Source: Chryseobacterium gregarium DSM 19109
GTDB taxonomy: Bacteria > Bacteroidota > Bacteroidia > Flavobacteriales > Weeksellaceae
NCBI RefSeq assembly: GCF_000430845.1
Contig: NZ_AUMU01000003.1
Location: forward strand, 124,001 to 188,000
Direction: 5' to 3'
Length of the DNA stretch: 64,000 nt
The notes beneath the pieces were generated by a model that saw only the letters and a list, made by a program, of their open reading frames with translations, did no database searches and was not told the origin of the DNA. Position 1 is the stretch's first letter. Each line of letters opens with the position of its first letter. This document shows, in pieces, positions 1-9,362 of the stretch. The translations under genes were made by a program, and so were the position numbers.

Positions 1-469
1 CATAGGTATATAAGCTGTCGGTGTAAAAAGGATACCGGTCGGCAAGGCCTGACGTGTGGGTGGCAAGGTTCCGTAACGTAATCTTTTCATCAGGAAAATA
101 AGGATTGACGATTCTAAACGGCAGATAGGTATTAATATCCGCATCCAGCGAAAGTTTACCGAGCTCCACAGCTTTCATGATACAGACTCCGGTAATGGTT
201 TTGGAGACCGAAGCGATATTCATAACCGTTGAAGTGGTAAACGAAACTTTATGGTCCCGGTCAGCAAAGCCATAACCATGTTGCCATACCGGTTTTTTAT
301 CAATGATAACAGCAGCTCCTATTCCTACAATTCCGCTTTGTTTCATTTTGCCCAGAATAATGCTGTCAATGGGATATGCATTGATATCCGGGGTACCGGC
401 CTGTGCATATGCCCGGCCTGATAACAGTAGGATAAAGATACCGGCTATCTGATAAAGCCATATTTTCAT
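1..469 (-). CDS. Serine hydrolase, beta-lactamase/PBP4 family (C-terminus outside window)
   Basis: Open from an ATG at 469 to the window edge, about 156 codons. The first ~22 residues form a signal peptide (basic N-terminus, long hydrophobic run, AYA-Q cleavage site), so the enzyme is probably exported. The SVSKT sequence around residue 82 fits the SxxK nucleophile motif of class C beta-lactamase-like hydrolases, and the downstream LATHTSGL is typical of this family (beta-lactamase related, Pfam PF00144). Members hydrolyse D-amino-acid peptides, esters or lactams; the substrate cannot be read from this fragment. The later YxN and HxG motifs lie off the window. A TATCTTTG -7-like box on the minus strand (490-497) sits just upstream of the start. 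It transcribes away from the next gene and appears monocistronic in what is visible. Confidence 0.85.
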   Translation of the reverse strand, partial: MKIWLYQIAGIFILLLSGRAYAQAGTPDINAYPIDSIILGKMKQSGIVGIGAAVIIDKKPVWQHGYGFADRDHKVSFTTSTVMNIASVSKTITGVCIMKAVELGKLSLDADINTYLPFRIVNPYFPDEKITLRNLATHTSGLADRYPFYTDSLYTY

Positions 470-848
470 GGAGTATAAAAGTTTAATGACAAAGATAAAA
501 ATATTTTGAGTATCCTGTATGATGGATGCTTAATTCAAGCATATAACCATCAGATTTTCGGATCTGCAGGCGGCTAAACCATATTTTAGCCCATTCTCAT
601 ACTGCCATGGCGCTTTAATCTAAGAATTTTCGTTACTGATTTCAATGATATACCGGATAACCACTCATGGTTACTTATATTTTCTCTCACAGACCGGGCG
701 GATTTGGTAGCAAAAAAATAAAAATCTATATAGTAGAATGCCGGCCTCCAGGAGTAATATAATGAATAATATTGTGTTTTTTTAAATAAACATGATGGTT
801 ATCCTGTATTTCAAATACCTCTGCTTATGCCGAAACATAAGCTTTACT
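470..848. other. Gene-free spacer, 379 bases
   Basis: No convincing gene on either strand. The only recognisable element is the minus-strand TATCTTTG box at 490-497, which fits a Bacteroidota -7 promoter element for the serine hydrolase; no TTG was found at the usual -33 distance. The rest is AT-rich without an obvious hairpin terminator. Confidence 0.5.
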
Positions 849-1472
849 TTAGTGAAGTCTCACTTTCACGACTTCTCCGTTTTCTTTGACTTCCACAAAT
901 TCTTCGATGCGGTCTTCATGGTCTACCGAATACTGCTTTTGCTGGTAATAATTGGTCTGTCCGCCATAACTGTTGTATCCGCTTCCGGTATACTCATTGT
1001 AATAGCCATACTTGGTATAGCCCAGGAAACCCTGCAGAAAGTATTTTCCCGGCTTCATTTCAGGAAAGGTAAATTCGCCGTTGCTGTTGGTAATCGCTTC
1101 CAGCCTGTAGCGGTAAGCAGCATTCGAAAGGTAGACATACCGCCTTTTTCTCAGATTTTCCTTTTCTTTCCTCAGTTCAAACCACTCATTAAAATAAGGA
1201 GTCACAGGCAGCAATACCACCTTGATCTGGTTGGCATAAATACGCTGGCCGGCTTTTAATCCCATATTGTTCTTGGCTTTCGTAAAAGCCACCCCTTTTA
1301 TGGTAGCTGTTCCTTTGGCCAGCATTTTTTTTGCCATAAGGGAATCAAAGGTAATCTTCGGATAATAAACTTCTTTCTTATCCTTCCTTTCCGGCTCTTT
1401 ATACTGTGCTGCCATGGACGTACAGGCAGCAACAATCAGGCATACTGCAGGAAATAATTTTTTCATAAGCAT
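849..1472 (-). CDS. Small exported protein with a carboxypeptidase-regulatory-like fold
   Basis: 207 residues; starts at ATG 1472 or the in-frame ATG at 1466. The N-terminus is a signal sequence. CLIVAAC could be a lipobox (lipidated Cys around residue 16), or SMA-A a signal peptidase I site. Residues ~125-155 contain TNSNGEFTFPEMKPGKYFL, the pattern seen in carboxypeptidase-regulatory-like and SpaA-type beta-sandwich domains (new-feature, G-x-F-x-F, PGKY). The tail is rich in Y, N, Q and G, then ends in charged residues. No enzyme motif is visible. It is transcribed divergently from the histidine kinase at 1694, with a ~220-base spacer. I do not recognise a specific family; a periplasmic or outer-membrane lipoprotein is the likeliest reading. 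Confidence 0.75.
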   Translation of the reverse strand: MLMKKLFPAVCLIVAACTSMAAQYKEPERKDKKEVYYPKITFDSLMAKKMLAKGTATIKGVAFTKAKNNMGLKAGQRIYANQIKVVLLPVTPYFNEWFELRKEKENLRKRRYVYLSNAAYRYRLEAITNSNGEFTFPEMKPGKYFLQGFLGYTKYGYYNEYTGSGYNSYGGQTNYYQQKQYSVDHEDRIEEFVEVKENGEVVKVRLH

Positions 1473-1693
1473 AATATTGATGTTGATGTCTCAGATTGCT
1501 GTATACAAAGCTATAGCAAGTCTTTCCTGCACGAAATACCGGTTTTTGTGTCTTTTTTTCTACTGGTTTTTCAGTAGTTTCCAGGGAGATCACAGACAAA
1601 ATGATGGGTCATGAAGATTTTTACGGATATTTACGGAGAATTTGATCCTGCCGTTCTGTGCTGTTCAGATGGTGGAATCAACAGTTATCACCC

Positions 1694-3694
1694 ATGAAAC
1701 ATTTTTTATTATTGATCATATTATGGTGCCCGCTGTGCTTTTTCTCCCAGCAGCAGATACCGCTTGATGAAAAGCCTTATGTTGACAGTCTTCAGCATGT
1801 TCTTGCATCAAAAGCGGCAGACAGCTCGAAAGCCGGTGCCAGCTTCTTACTGACGGATTACTGGAAGTTCAGAGATACTGTACGAAGCGGATCATACCTT
1901 GCCGCCGGAAAAAAACTTGGTGACCAATACCCTTATTACAAAGCGCTGTCTTATTTTTATGAAGGGCAGTACCATTACAACGGGAACCGGAAAAAAGCTT
2001 CCGCAGCTTTCAAAAAAGCAATAGGGGCACTGGCCCGCTTCAAAGACCGGAAAAGTTACGAGAAAATTTCTGCCGCCTGGTTTAATTATGCCCTGATGAA
2101 TAAAGACCAGGAAGGCTATGATTTCATTACGAAGATTACACTGGAAAAAGCGATTCCCTATGCTGAAAAAGCGCACAACGCAGTACTGAAAGCCCATTAT
2201 TATACGCAGCTTTCTACCATCCTGATGAATAACGCGAGGTTCGACAAAGCCACAGCCTATGACCTGAAAGCCATTGATCTTCTGGAAAAAGCCGGCCCTA
2301 CCTCCAGTACCATGCTGTTTGCCTACTTGAGCGGGGTCAGCATTTACTGCTACCGCAATGAGCCTGAAAAAGCACTGGTTCTCCTGCAGAAAGCAAAGAA
2401 TCTTTTAAAACCTTTTCCTGAATCGCTAAACAATACCCTGTATTACTACAATGAAACATTGTATTACACTACCAGCGGGCAGCTGGGTAAGGCATTGGCA
2501 AGCGCGGAGAAAGGTATTGTACTTTCCGGAAAGTTTAACCAGAAGCAGCTTTACCAGCAGTTCCTGTTCCGTCAGTATGAGATCTACGGCCGTCAGAAAG
2601 CATATGATAAAGCGCGTCAGCTGTTGCTCAGCATCATCCGCGATAAAACCCTGACCACTGACAGCAATGACAAGGCCGTTATTTACGGTGAACTGGCCAA
2701 AACCAGCGAACAGCTGAAGGATTATAAAGAAGCCTATGAATGGCTGAGCCGGTACCGTTCGGTAAGCGACAGTATCAACAGCAACCAGACGCAGCTGAAA
2801 ATCAGTGAGCTCGAAACCAAATACAGAACCGCACAGAATCAGCAGAAAATTGCAGCTTTACAGTCACAGAATAAGCAGACTGCCTTGAATGCAAGAAATG
2901 ACCGCCTGTACAGCTGGTTTATGAGCCTTGGGTGCATTTTTCTCCTGGTTGTACTCTGCTTCGCATTTCTTAATGCACGGAGCAACCGGAAACTGGCCCG
3001 GCAAAAGGAAATCAACTACAGGCAGCAGCTGGCCGAAATGGAACAGAAGCAACAGCTGAAGGTTGCGAAAGCCATGCTGGATGGCGAGGAGCTTGAACGG
3101 GAACGGGTAGCGCGTGACCTGCACGACGGACTGGGCGGAATGCTGGCAGGCGTAAAGATCAACCTCTCCGGCTGGGCAGATACCCATCCTGACGTCCTGC
3201 ATGATCAGGATTTCCGGAGGGCCGTTGGCCAGTTGGATGCTTCGGCCACTGAACTCAGGCGTATTGCAAGGAATATGGTTCCTGATACGCTGATGAAATT
3301 CGGATTGGAAACGGCTTTAAAGGATCTCTGTGAATTCCATATGCGGGAAGGGCTTCAGATTTCCTGTGAATCATTTAACCTCCAAAAAGACATTCCGATG
3401 AATGTGCAGCTGAATATCTACCGTATCATCCAGGAACTCATTTCCAATTCGATCCGGCATTCACAGGCTAAAAGCATCCTGATGCAGTGCAGCCAGAATG
3501 CCTCTACCATTTTCATTACTTTTGAAGATGACGGGTGCGGCTTTGACCCTGCCCTGCCTGGTGAAAAGAAAGGAATGGGGCTGGATAACCTCAGAAACCG
3601 AATCGCCTATCTGCAGGGGCAGTTTGAACTGCTGTCCGCACCCGGTGAAGGGACAAGCGTTAATATTGAACTTAATACCATGACCGATGAATAA
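1694..3694 (+). CDS. TPR-containing sensor histidine kinase (HisKA_3 / NarL-type)
   Basis: Sensor kinase of a two-component system. I choose ATG 1694 because the longer frame from 1658 begins with CTG and because MKHFLLLIILW begins a good signal peptide. Numbered from 1658, the protein has a periplasmic helical region of tetratricopeptide-like repeats (~80-390), a coiled coil (~380-412), a transmembrane helix (~418-440), a second coiled coil, then the HisKA_3 dimerisation domain with phospho-acceptor His in ARDLHDG (~489). The HATPase_c domain has an N-box (ELISNSIRH) and G-boxes (DDGCGFDP, GMGLDNLRNR). The input architecture is common in Bacteroidota; the ligand is unknown. The stop codon overlaps the response regulator gene by eight bases, so the two are translationally coupled partners. 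Confidence 0.93.
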   Translation: MKHFLLLIILWCPLCFFSQQQIPLDEKPYVDSLQHVLASKAADSSKAGASFLLTDYWKFRDTVRSGSYLAAGKKLGDQYPYYKALSYFYEGQYHYNGNRKKASAAFKKAIGALARFKDRKSYEKISAAWFNYALMNKDQEGYDFITKITLEKAIPYAEKAHNAVLKAHYYTQLSTILMNNARFDKATAYDLKAIDLLEKAGPTSSTMLFAYLSGVSIYCYRNEPEKALVLLQKAKNLLKPFPESLNNTLYYYNETLYYTTSGQLGKALASAEKGIVLSGKFNQKQLYQQFLFRQYEIYGRQKAYDKARQLLLSIIRDKTLTTDSNDKAVIYGELAKTSEQLKDYKEAYEWLSRYRSVSDSINSNQTQLKISELETKYRTAQNQQKIAALQSQNKQTALNARNDRLYSWFMSLGCIFLLVVLCFAFLNARSNRKLARQKEINYRQQLAEMEQKQQLKVAKAMLDGEELERERVARDLHDGLGGMLAGVKINLSGWADTHPDVLHDQDFRRAVGQLDASATELRRIARNMVPDTLMKFGLETALKDLCEFHMREGLQISCESFNLQKDIPMNVQLNIYRIIQELISNSIRHSQAKSILMQCSQNASTIFITFEDDGCGFDPALPGEKKGMGLDNLRNRIAYLQGQFELLSAPGEGTSVNIELNTMTDE

Positions 3695-4316
3695 ATTACG
3701 CACCGTTATTGTGGATGATCATCCCATTGTGACCGAAGGGCTTAAAAACCTTCTTTCCCATGAAGACCATATACAGATTGCAGACACATTTTATAATGGC
3801 CGTGATCTGTTATCCTATATAAAAAACCATCCTGTGGACCTGATTCTGCTGGACATTACCCTGCCGGATATCAATGGCATGGAACTCTGTAAAATGATCA
3901 AAGAGCAGTCTGTGGACACCGTCATCCTGATCCTGAGCAACCATACGGAAAGAAGCATTATTCTGCAGACCATCCAGAACGGAGCCAGCGGCTATCTTCT
4001 GAAAAACAGTGCGCTCAGTGAACTGAGACACTGTATTGCCGAATCTTTAAAAGGGAATATCTGCTACAGCCGCGAGGTGGTAGAAATCATAAGCCGGCCT
4101 TGTAAAAACGGTTCAGACAGCATTCCGAAGCTTACCCGGAGGGAACGCCAGATCCTCTCGCTGCTTGCTGAAGGAAAAACCAGCCAGGTGATCGGGCAGG
4201 AACTTTTCCTGAGTCCTCTTACGGTAGACACGCACCGCAAAAACCTCCTTCAGAAATTTGAAGTGAAAAATGTGGCAGAACTGATGATGGCCGCCAGCCA
4301 GTATAAAATTTTATAA
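3687..4316 (+). CDS. LuxR/NarL-family response regulator
   Basis: 209 residues; partner of the upstream kinase, overlapping it by eight bases. Receiver domain ~4-120: acidic pocket VDD (10-11), phospho-acceptor Asp56 in LILLDITLP, the conserved Thr/Ser replaced by Ser in LILSN, and Lys in LLKN. The C-terminal domain (~145-205) is a LuxR-type helix-turn-helix with LTRRERQILSLLAEG and the recognition region SPLTVDTHRKNLLQKF. Phosphorylation by the kinase should activate DNA binding. No third operon member follows. A perfect 14-bp hairpin lies 127 bases downstream. The target genes are not evident from the context. Confidence 0.95.
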   Translation: MNKLRTVIVDDHPIVTEGLKNLLSHEDHIQIADTFYNGRDLLSYIKNHPVDLILLDITLPDINGMELCKMIKEQSVDTVILILSNHTERSIILQTIQNGASGYLLKNSALSELRHCIAESLKGNICYSREVVEIISRPCKNGSDSIPKLTRRERQILSLLAEGKTSQVIGQELFLSPLTVDTHRKNLLQKFEVKNVAELMMAASQYKIL

Positions 4317-4442
4317 CAACAGCCGGAATTGCAAGTAACACAAATTACATTCCCTATGACTAACCAGCTACCTGGTCTATCACCGGCATTGCTTACTCAA
4401 TTTACCGGATCAATAGTAATAAAAAACGAGGCATGTATTTAA

Positions 4443-4473
4443 AACAGCGCCATGATTGCATCATGGCGCTGTT
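4443..4473. terminator. Perfect 14-bp inverted repeat, probable bidirectional terminator
   Basis: AACAGCGCCATGAT, a three-base loop TGC, then the exact reverse complement. It lies between the ends of the response regulator and helicase genes. On the minus strand it is followed by TTTTAAAT; there is no strong T-run on the plus strand, so termination is better supported for minus-strand transcription. Confidence 0.6.
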
Positions 4474-4489
4474 GGATACTTCAGAGTAT

Positions 4490-4635
4490 AAAAAGTCGGT
4501 TTAATTTATTTCAAAAAATATATTATCACAGATTATGGTAACCTTGCAGATTTTTATCTTGGTCTAAATCTGACGAATGTAAAAATAAGCTTTAAAAGTT
4601 TTTATAAAATTTCAATACTGAAGTTTAACCCGGCT
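4490..4635 (+). repeat. Dispersed intergenic repeat, copy 1
   Basis: Member of a three-copy family in this window (also about 9483-9640 and 30035-30170). Shared landmarks in order: an AT-rich lead ending in TTATCACAGATTATGG, a GCAGATTT / AAATCTG inverted repeat separated by ~13 bases, the block GTAAAAATAAGCTTTAAA (identical in copy 2), TTTATAAAATTTCAAT, and outer ends that are roughly inverted (GTCGGTTTAA / TTAACCCGGC). It lies just beyond the 3' end of the helicase gene and has no coding capacity. The foldable design resembles REP/BIME-like or MITE-like elements. Confidence 0.7.
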
Positions 4636-4679
4636 TTAAGGAAATGCATTTTGGCTGATTTCAGCTAAAGGTATTTATA

Positions 4680-7600
4680 TTAATTGCCTGCTCCTGATGC
4701 AGATGGTGACATCGCTTCTTTAATTTTTAAAAACAGGCCGTCCTGAAATATGTTTCCGTTTTCTATACTGTATTCCACTGTTTCAAGAATATATTTTTTA
4801 ATATCTTCCGTCACCCGTGAAAAGCCCAGAAGCCGGGCCACAAGCGGAACGGCATGGTCGGCCTGTATAGCCACCGAATCGGCAACCACTTTGGTAACGG
4901 CAAGACTGATTTCTTCCGGCGCTATCAATGCTATTTTCCTTGAACCTGAAGAAAGCATGCTCCTATCCCTGATGGTCAGCAGTTCTTTTTGCGGATGCCA
5001 TAAAAAGTCGCCTTTTCTGGTTATAAGACCGTTCGCCACCGCATAATCCGTAGCATGGGTCACCGCCGTACGGATCCTGCTGCCTATTTTAGAAATCCCG
5101 TTGGCATCGGCAATCCTTCTGGCCATTTCTTCAAAATGCACAGGGCTTTCCGTCATTACCACCTGATGAATCCAGGCACACAGCCTTCCTACAGGATACA
5201 GGTGCAGCTCCTGCGCGGCCACTTCCGGAGGCAGCACCGCCATTTCATACAAAGGATATACAACAGATATTTCTTCCGGAGGCTCTTCGCGGATGATGTT
5301 CTTAAGTTCTTCCATGGCCTCCTCTTCCACGGTGTCGTTATGCTCTGCCTGCGCCTTGGCGTTTTCCACAGCCTCCGTAATCAGTTTCAATTCCCCCGCC
5401 GGATCACGGAACCAGTCTAGGCTCCAGACATGCATCAGGTTCCACCCCATCCCTTCCAGGACGGTATTTCTCAGCCTGTCCCTGTCCCGGGCCGACTGGG
5501 CAGCCTGGTAAGATGTACAGTCACAGCTGATTCCCAGAAGATATCTTCCCGGATTGTCAGGGTCTGCAATAGCCAGATCAATATAAAACCCGGCAGATCC
5601 TACTTTTTCACGCACGGTATAGCCGGCATTTCTGAGGGCATCCGCGATAATGCCTTCAAACGGCTTCGGCTGATAAGGCAGTTCGTCCCTGTCACTTTCA
5701 AACTTCCCGTGCTGGGCAAAATACAGAAAGCTTTTCAATGCCCTGATCCCGAATCTGGCATTCGGCCCTACCGACATATCGGCTGCCGTAATGTTAGTAA
5801 ACACTTCACAACGGCTTTTCGCCCTTGTGATCAGTACATTCAGCCTTCGCTCTCCCCCTTCGTTGTTAAGCGGTCCGAAGCTCATCGGTACCTTTCCGTC
5901 TTCAGTCCTGCCATACCCTATGCTGATCAATATTACATCTCTTTCATCCCCCTGCACATTTTCAAGGTTTTTAACAAAAAAAGGTTCATCGGCATGGGCC
6001 CTGAAATAATTTTCAACGTCCGGGTTTTTCCTCCGTCTTAATTCTATCGCATTCTGTATCGCCTGCATCTGCGCTGTACTGAACGCCACGACCCCAAGGC
6101 TTAACTTAGGATTTTTAACAGCATGTTCTATAACGGCATCCGCCACTTTTTCAGCCTCTCCGGGATTGGTTCTCGACTTCCCCTTATCGTAAAAAGTATC
6201 CGGCAGGTGGTTAAATGCCAGTCCCATCCGGTGTTTAGATCCGGGACTCGGGAATATAACCAGCCTGTTTTCATAAAATTCCTGGTTGGAAAGGCTGATC
6301 AGGGACTCATGCCTGCTGCGGTAATGCCAGCGCAGCATCCATTGCGGGGCTCCCTGTGCATCACACATTCCCAGGATGCTCTGCATATCGGCAGTCACGT
6401 TTTCCTCGTCTTCGGTATCGGTATTCAGCTTATCGAAAAAACTTGTCGGAGGCATCTGCTTGGTATCGCCTACCACGACCACCTGTTTTCCTCTTAATAT
6501 GGCACCCAGGGCATCGACGGGCCTTACCTGGCTTGCCTCATCAAAAATCACCAGATCGAAATCTATACTTTCCGGCGGCAAAAATCCGGCAATGGACATC
6601 GGGCTCATCATCATCACCGGTTTTATAGCCTGAATAGCCGTCCCGGCTTCCTGTATAAGTTTCCGAATCGGCATATGCCTGGCTTTCCTGTTAAATTCGC
6701 TTTTCAGGATATTAATCTGGCCTCCGCCGTCCTGTTTCGGGACGCCTTCCCAATGTTTCAATGCTACTTTCGCCCTGTTGTAATATTGTTTCAGCACATC
6801 GGTTTTCCTGAATCTCGCAATGGTCTCCTCATGGGTAGAACGTTCAAACTTCCTCAGTTCGGGGCTGTTAAGCATGGCCTGCTCAAGAAGATAATCATAC
6901 CAGGTTTTCTGCAGGGCCGTCTTTAGATGTATGGCGGCATCCGGCCAGTTCTCAACAGTTTTTATAAGAAACCCCGCTCCCTGTTTTATGACATCTTCTT
7001 TTAAAACATTCCATAAAACGGTTTTATGGATTTCCGGCAGCTGCTGAACCCATTGATTCAGGACAGAAACCTGTGCGGACAGCTTAAAGTTCTCAATGCC
7101 ATTTCCATCGAAGTCCAGATGTTTGAATAAGGCATCAAAGGCTTTTTTCTGTTCATTAATCAAGTTTCCTAAACGGCCTTTATAAGAAGTTAAAGCATTT
7201 GCATCACTATTCTTTTCAATAAACTGCAAAACCTCCTGCTTTACATGTCCCTGTTGGATATGTGTATGCAGGCTATTTAAATAATCCGTTGCTTTCCGGA
7301 GGGCATCCCAGTCGGATTTTTGTTTCTGCCACCGTACCCCGAACAGCCTGCTCGCCAGGGCATCGCCGGACTCCAAGGCGGAAGCCAGCCTTTTTCCCTC
7401 CATCAAAGTATTTACCAGATCCAGTTTCCCCTGCGTATCATCAGGTACGGCTGTATTGAGCAATGCAGCCAGCTTTTTAACACTTCGCTTATAATCGCCG
7501 ATGATGAATTTATACCATTTGCTGCCATGAGCCATGATAGGCTGCCTGACCTCCAGTACGTCCTGGTCCCAGGCTTCAGGGATAAAAGCCGAATCATATT

Positions 7601-9362
7601 TACGGTGAAGCTCATTCAGCCGGTTGCCGGTTTCCAGGATATCGGTAATGTCTTTCTGATGGTTCAGCCATGCAGCATCAGTAACGGCCATGGCAGCTGT
7701 ACCCGGGTTTTTTGCCACCCACTCTGCCGTGGCCAGCAGCTTTTTAGCTTCTGCGAGATCTGCGGGTGCCTGGAATCCCATCAGTTCGGCAAGGGCTTTT
7801 GATGCATCACTGAAGCTTTCAGTCAGACTGACGGAGTTCAGCAGAAGTTCTTTAGCGAGTTCTTCATCCTTAGGCAGGAAGAGGGTTAAGCTGCTTCCGT
7901 AAAAGGCCAGTTTTTCAGGCTGTCCGATTTTATTAAGCCTTGCCTCGATCTGCCCGGCCATCAGTTCAAAATCCTGAACCTGCCTCGAATCCAGGGATGG
8001 CAAATCATCAATATTGATTTTGGGGAATTTATACCCTTCGTTTTCCTTGCTGATCTTTAGCAGGATGCCCATCACTTCGTGGGCCGAGAGTCCGCTTTTT
8101 CCAACCGGCCGGTTAACTTCAGTAACATAAGCATTCAGCTCCTGAATAAGCGGCTCCAGCAAGCGCACTTCTTCTTCAAGATGAGCAACCGTAGGTTTGC
8201 CGAGTTCCAGGATACGCTTAAGTTCCGAATGCAGTTCACGTTTATTGGCCTTGTGGCTGTGAAGTTCAAGGCAGGCTTCTCCAAGATTAATACTGTCCAG
8301 CCTTCTTTTTACCACTTCAAGTGCCGCCATCTTTTCTGCGACGAACAGCACTTTTTTACCATTTCCTACGGCATTGGCGATCAGGTTGGTAATGGTCTGG
8401 GATTTCCCGGTCCCCGGCGGCCCCTGGATCACCATGTTCCGGCCTTCATGAACGGCCAGCATGGCAATCACCTGCGAGCTGTCGGCATCCACTACCTGTA
8501 ACAGCTGATCCGCATCGGTTTCTTCATCAAGTTTGTGCTCTTCTCCGAAAGTGGGCTGTGGCTCATTGAAACCGCTGCCGAATAAAGACTGCAGGATCGG
8601 ATGATCGAAAGGCTTTTTGCTGTCCGGCCATCCGGTGCTGTCAAGATCATGGTAGATCATAAATTTACCGAAGGAAAAGAATCCCAATTCAATGGCATCA
8701 GGGTCTACTTTCCAGTTCTCGAGATGGCTTATATGCTGCTGGATTTCATTGAAATAAGCGGTCAGGTCCAGATCCTCTTCTTCAGGAAGATCGGGAACGG
8801 TCAGATTAAAATCTGCCATCATCTTGGCCTGAAGCGATAAGTTTGCTCCTATTTCTCCGCCGGTATAGCGCAGCCTGAACCTTTCGCTGGCACTGGAACG
8901 CTCCAAAGCGACAGGAACCAGTACCAAAGGAGCCTGTCTTACTTCTTCGGTATTGCCTTTTTCAAACCAGTTGAGCATGCCCAGCGACAGGAATAATGTA
9001 TTTACCCCTTGTTCTTCAATGCTTGTTCTTGCGGCATAATAGGTATTAAGGATTTTTGTCTGAAGCTTCTTCTCGGATTCATTCGTCTGCAGCCGGGTAT
9101 CGTTATAGGCATCCTGCAGTTCGGCATCTGAAAGCGGCGGAAGCTCGAAAAGCTCTTCTTCGTCATCTTTTCCGGCCCTTCCCAGAAAGGTCATGGCCTT
9201 ATTCTGCTTTACCAGGATCTGGTAAATGGAACGTGACTGTTCCTGTACGATATGCAGCCCGCGGGCTTTCGGAATTTTGTAATTTAATAAGGTATTGCGC
9301 ATCCCAAGATCCAGCAGCTCTTTTCTTGCAGCTTCCAGCTTGGGAAGTATAAGGTCTTTCAT
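4680..9362 (-). CDS. DUF4011/DUF3320-type superfamily 1 helicase with C-terminal nuclease-like domain
   Basis: 1560 residues, intact. The N-terminus (~5-200, beginning LEAARKELLDLGMRNTLLNY) matches the DUF4011 domain. The helicase core is split by a long helical insertion (~350-900): Walker A GPPGTGKS at 314-321, Walker B FDEAS at 940-944, motif III VVGDTKQMPP (~963-972), HYRSRHESL (~1012), ENVQGDERDVIL (~1125) and the arginine-finger region LNVLITRAKSR (~1160). Residues ~1210-1310 have the layout of the Vsr-like/MTES_1575 restriction-endonuclease fold (YxIDLAIAD then GISCDC), and a DUF3320-like segment follows. Family knowledge: COG1112-type helicases occur in anti-phage loci, for example Mokosh. 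A nucleic-acid processing or defence role is inference. The gene stands alone, divergent from the cysteine desulfurase, and is bracketed by same-orientation repeats. Confidence 0.9.
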   Translation of the reverse strand: MKDLILPKLEAARKELLDLGMRNTLLNYKIPKARGLHIVQEQSRSIYQILVKQNKAMTFLGRAGKDDEEELFELPPLSDAELQDAYNDTRLQTNESEKKLQTKILNTYYAARTSIEEQGVNTLFLSLGMLNWFEKGNTEEVRQAPLVLVPVALERSSASERFRLRYTGGEIGANLSLQAKMMADFNLTVPDLPEEEDLDLTAYFNEIQQHISHLENWKVDPDAIELGFFSFGKFMIYHDLDSTGWPDSKKPFDHPILQSLFGSGFNEPQPTFGEEHKLDEETDADQLLQVVDADSSQVIAMLAVHEGRNMVIQGPPGTGKSQTITNLIANAVGNGKKVLFVAEKMAALEVVKRRLDSINLGEACLELHSHKANKRELHSELKRILELGKPTVAHLEEEVRLLEPLIQELNAYVTEVNRPVGKSGLSAHEVMGILLKISKENEGYKFPKINIDDLPSLDSRQVQDFELMAGQIEARLNKIGQPEKLAFYGSSLTLFLPKDEELAKELLLNSVSLTESFSDASKALAELMGFQAPADLAEAKKLLATAEWVAKNPGTAAMAVTDAAWLNHQKDITDILETGNRLNELHRKYDSAFIPEAWDQDVLEVRQPIMAHGSKWYKFIIGDYKRSVKKLAALLNTAVPDDTQGKLDLVNTLMEGKRLASALESGDALASRLFGVRWQKQKSDWDALRKATDYLNSLHTHIQQGHVKQEVLQFIEKNSDANALTSYKGRLGNLINEQKKAFDALFKHLDFDGNGIENFKLSAQVSVLNQWVQQLPEIHKTVLWNVLKEDVIKQGAGFLIKTVENWPDAAIHLKTALQKTWYDYLLEQAMLNSPELRKFERSTHEETIARFRKTDVLKQYYNRAKVALKHWEGVPKQDGGGQINILKSEFNRKARHMPIRKLIQEAGTAIQAIKPVMMMSPMSIAGFLPPESIDFDLVIFDEASQVRPVDALGAILRGKQVVVVGDTKQMPPTSFFDKLNTDTEDEENVTADMQSILGMCDAQGAPQWMLRWHYRSRHESLISLSNQEFYENRLVIFPSPGSKHRMGLAFNHLPDTFYDKGKSRTNPGEAEKVADAVIEHAVKNPKLSLGVVAFSTAQMQAIQNAIELRRRKNPDVENYFRAHADEPFFVKNLENVQGDERDVILISIGYGRTEDGKVPMSFGPLNNEGGERRLNVLITRAKSRCEVFTNITAADMSVGPNARFGIRALKSFLYFAQHGKFESDRDELPYQPKPFEGIIADALRNAGYTVREKVGSAGFYIDLAIADPDNPGRYLLGISCDCTSYQAAQSARDRDRLRNTVLEGMGWNLMHVWSLDWFRDPAGELKLITEAVENAKAQAEHNDTVEEEAMEELKNIIREEPPEEISVVYPLYEMAVLPPEVAAQELHLYPVGRLCAWIHQVVMTESPVHFEEMARRIADANGISKIGSRIRTAVTHATDYAVANGLITRKGDFLWHPQKELLTIRDRSMLSSGSRKIALIAPEEISLAVTKVVADSVAIQADHAVPLVARLLGFSRVTEDIKKYILETVEYSIENGNIFQDGLFLKIKEAMSPSASGAGN

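Larger units (their letters stand above)
4317..4679. other. Convergent intergenic region with terminator and repeat
   Basis: 363 bases between convergent genes. It holds the 4443-4473 hairpin and repeat copy 1 (about 4490-4635), listed separately. I see no coding capacity on either strand. Confidence 0.7.

Noticed and set aside
1658..1693. N-terminal extension of the histidine kinase to 1658
   Set aside because: The first codon would be CTG and the extra 12 residues would precede a normal signal peptide that begins at ATG 1694.
5055..6041. Long plus-strand open frames (up to ~203 codons) across the helicase gene
   Set aside because: Antisense to a strongly supported gene with ordered helicase motifs; the translations show no domain pattern and are rich in residues typical of complementary-strand reading.
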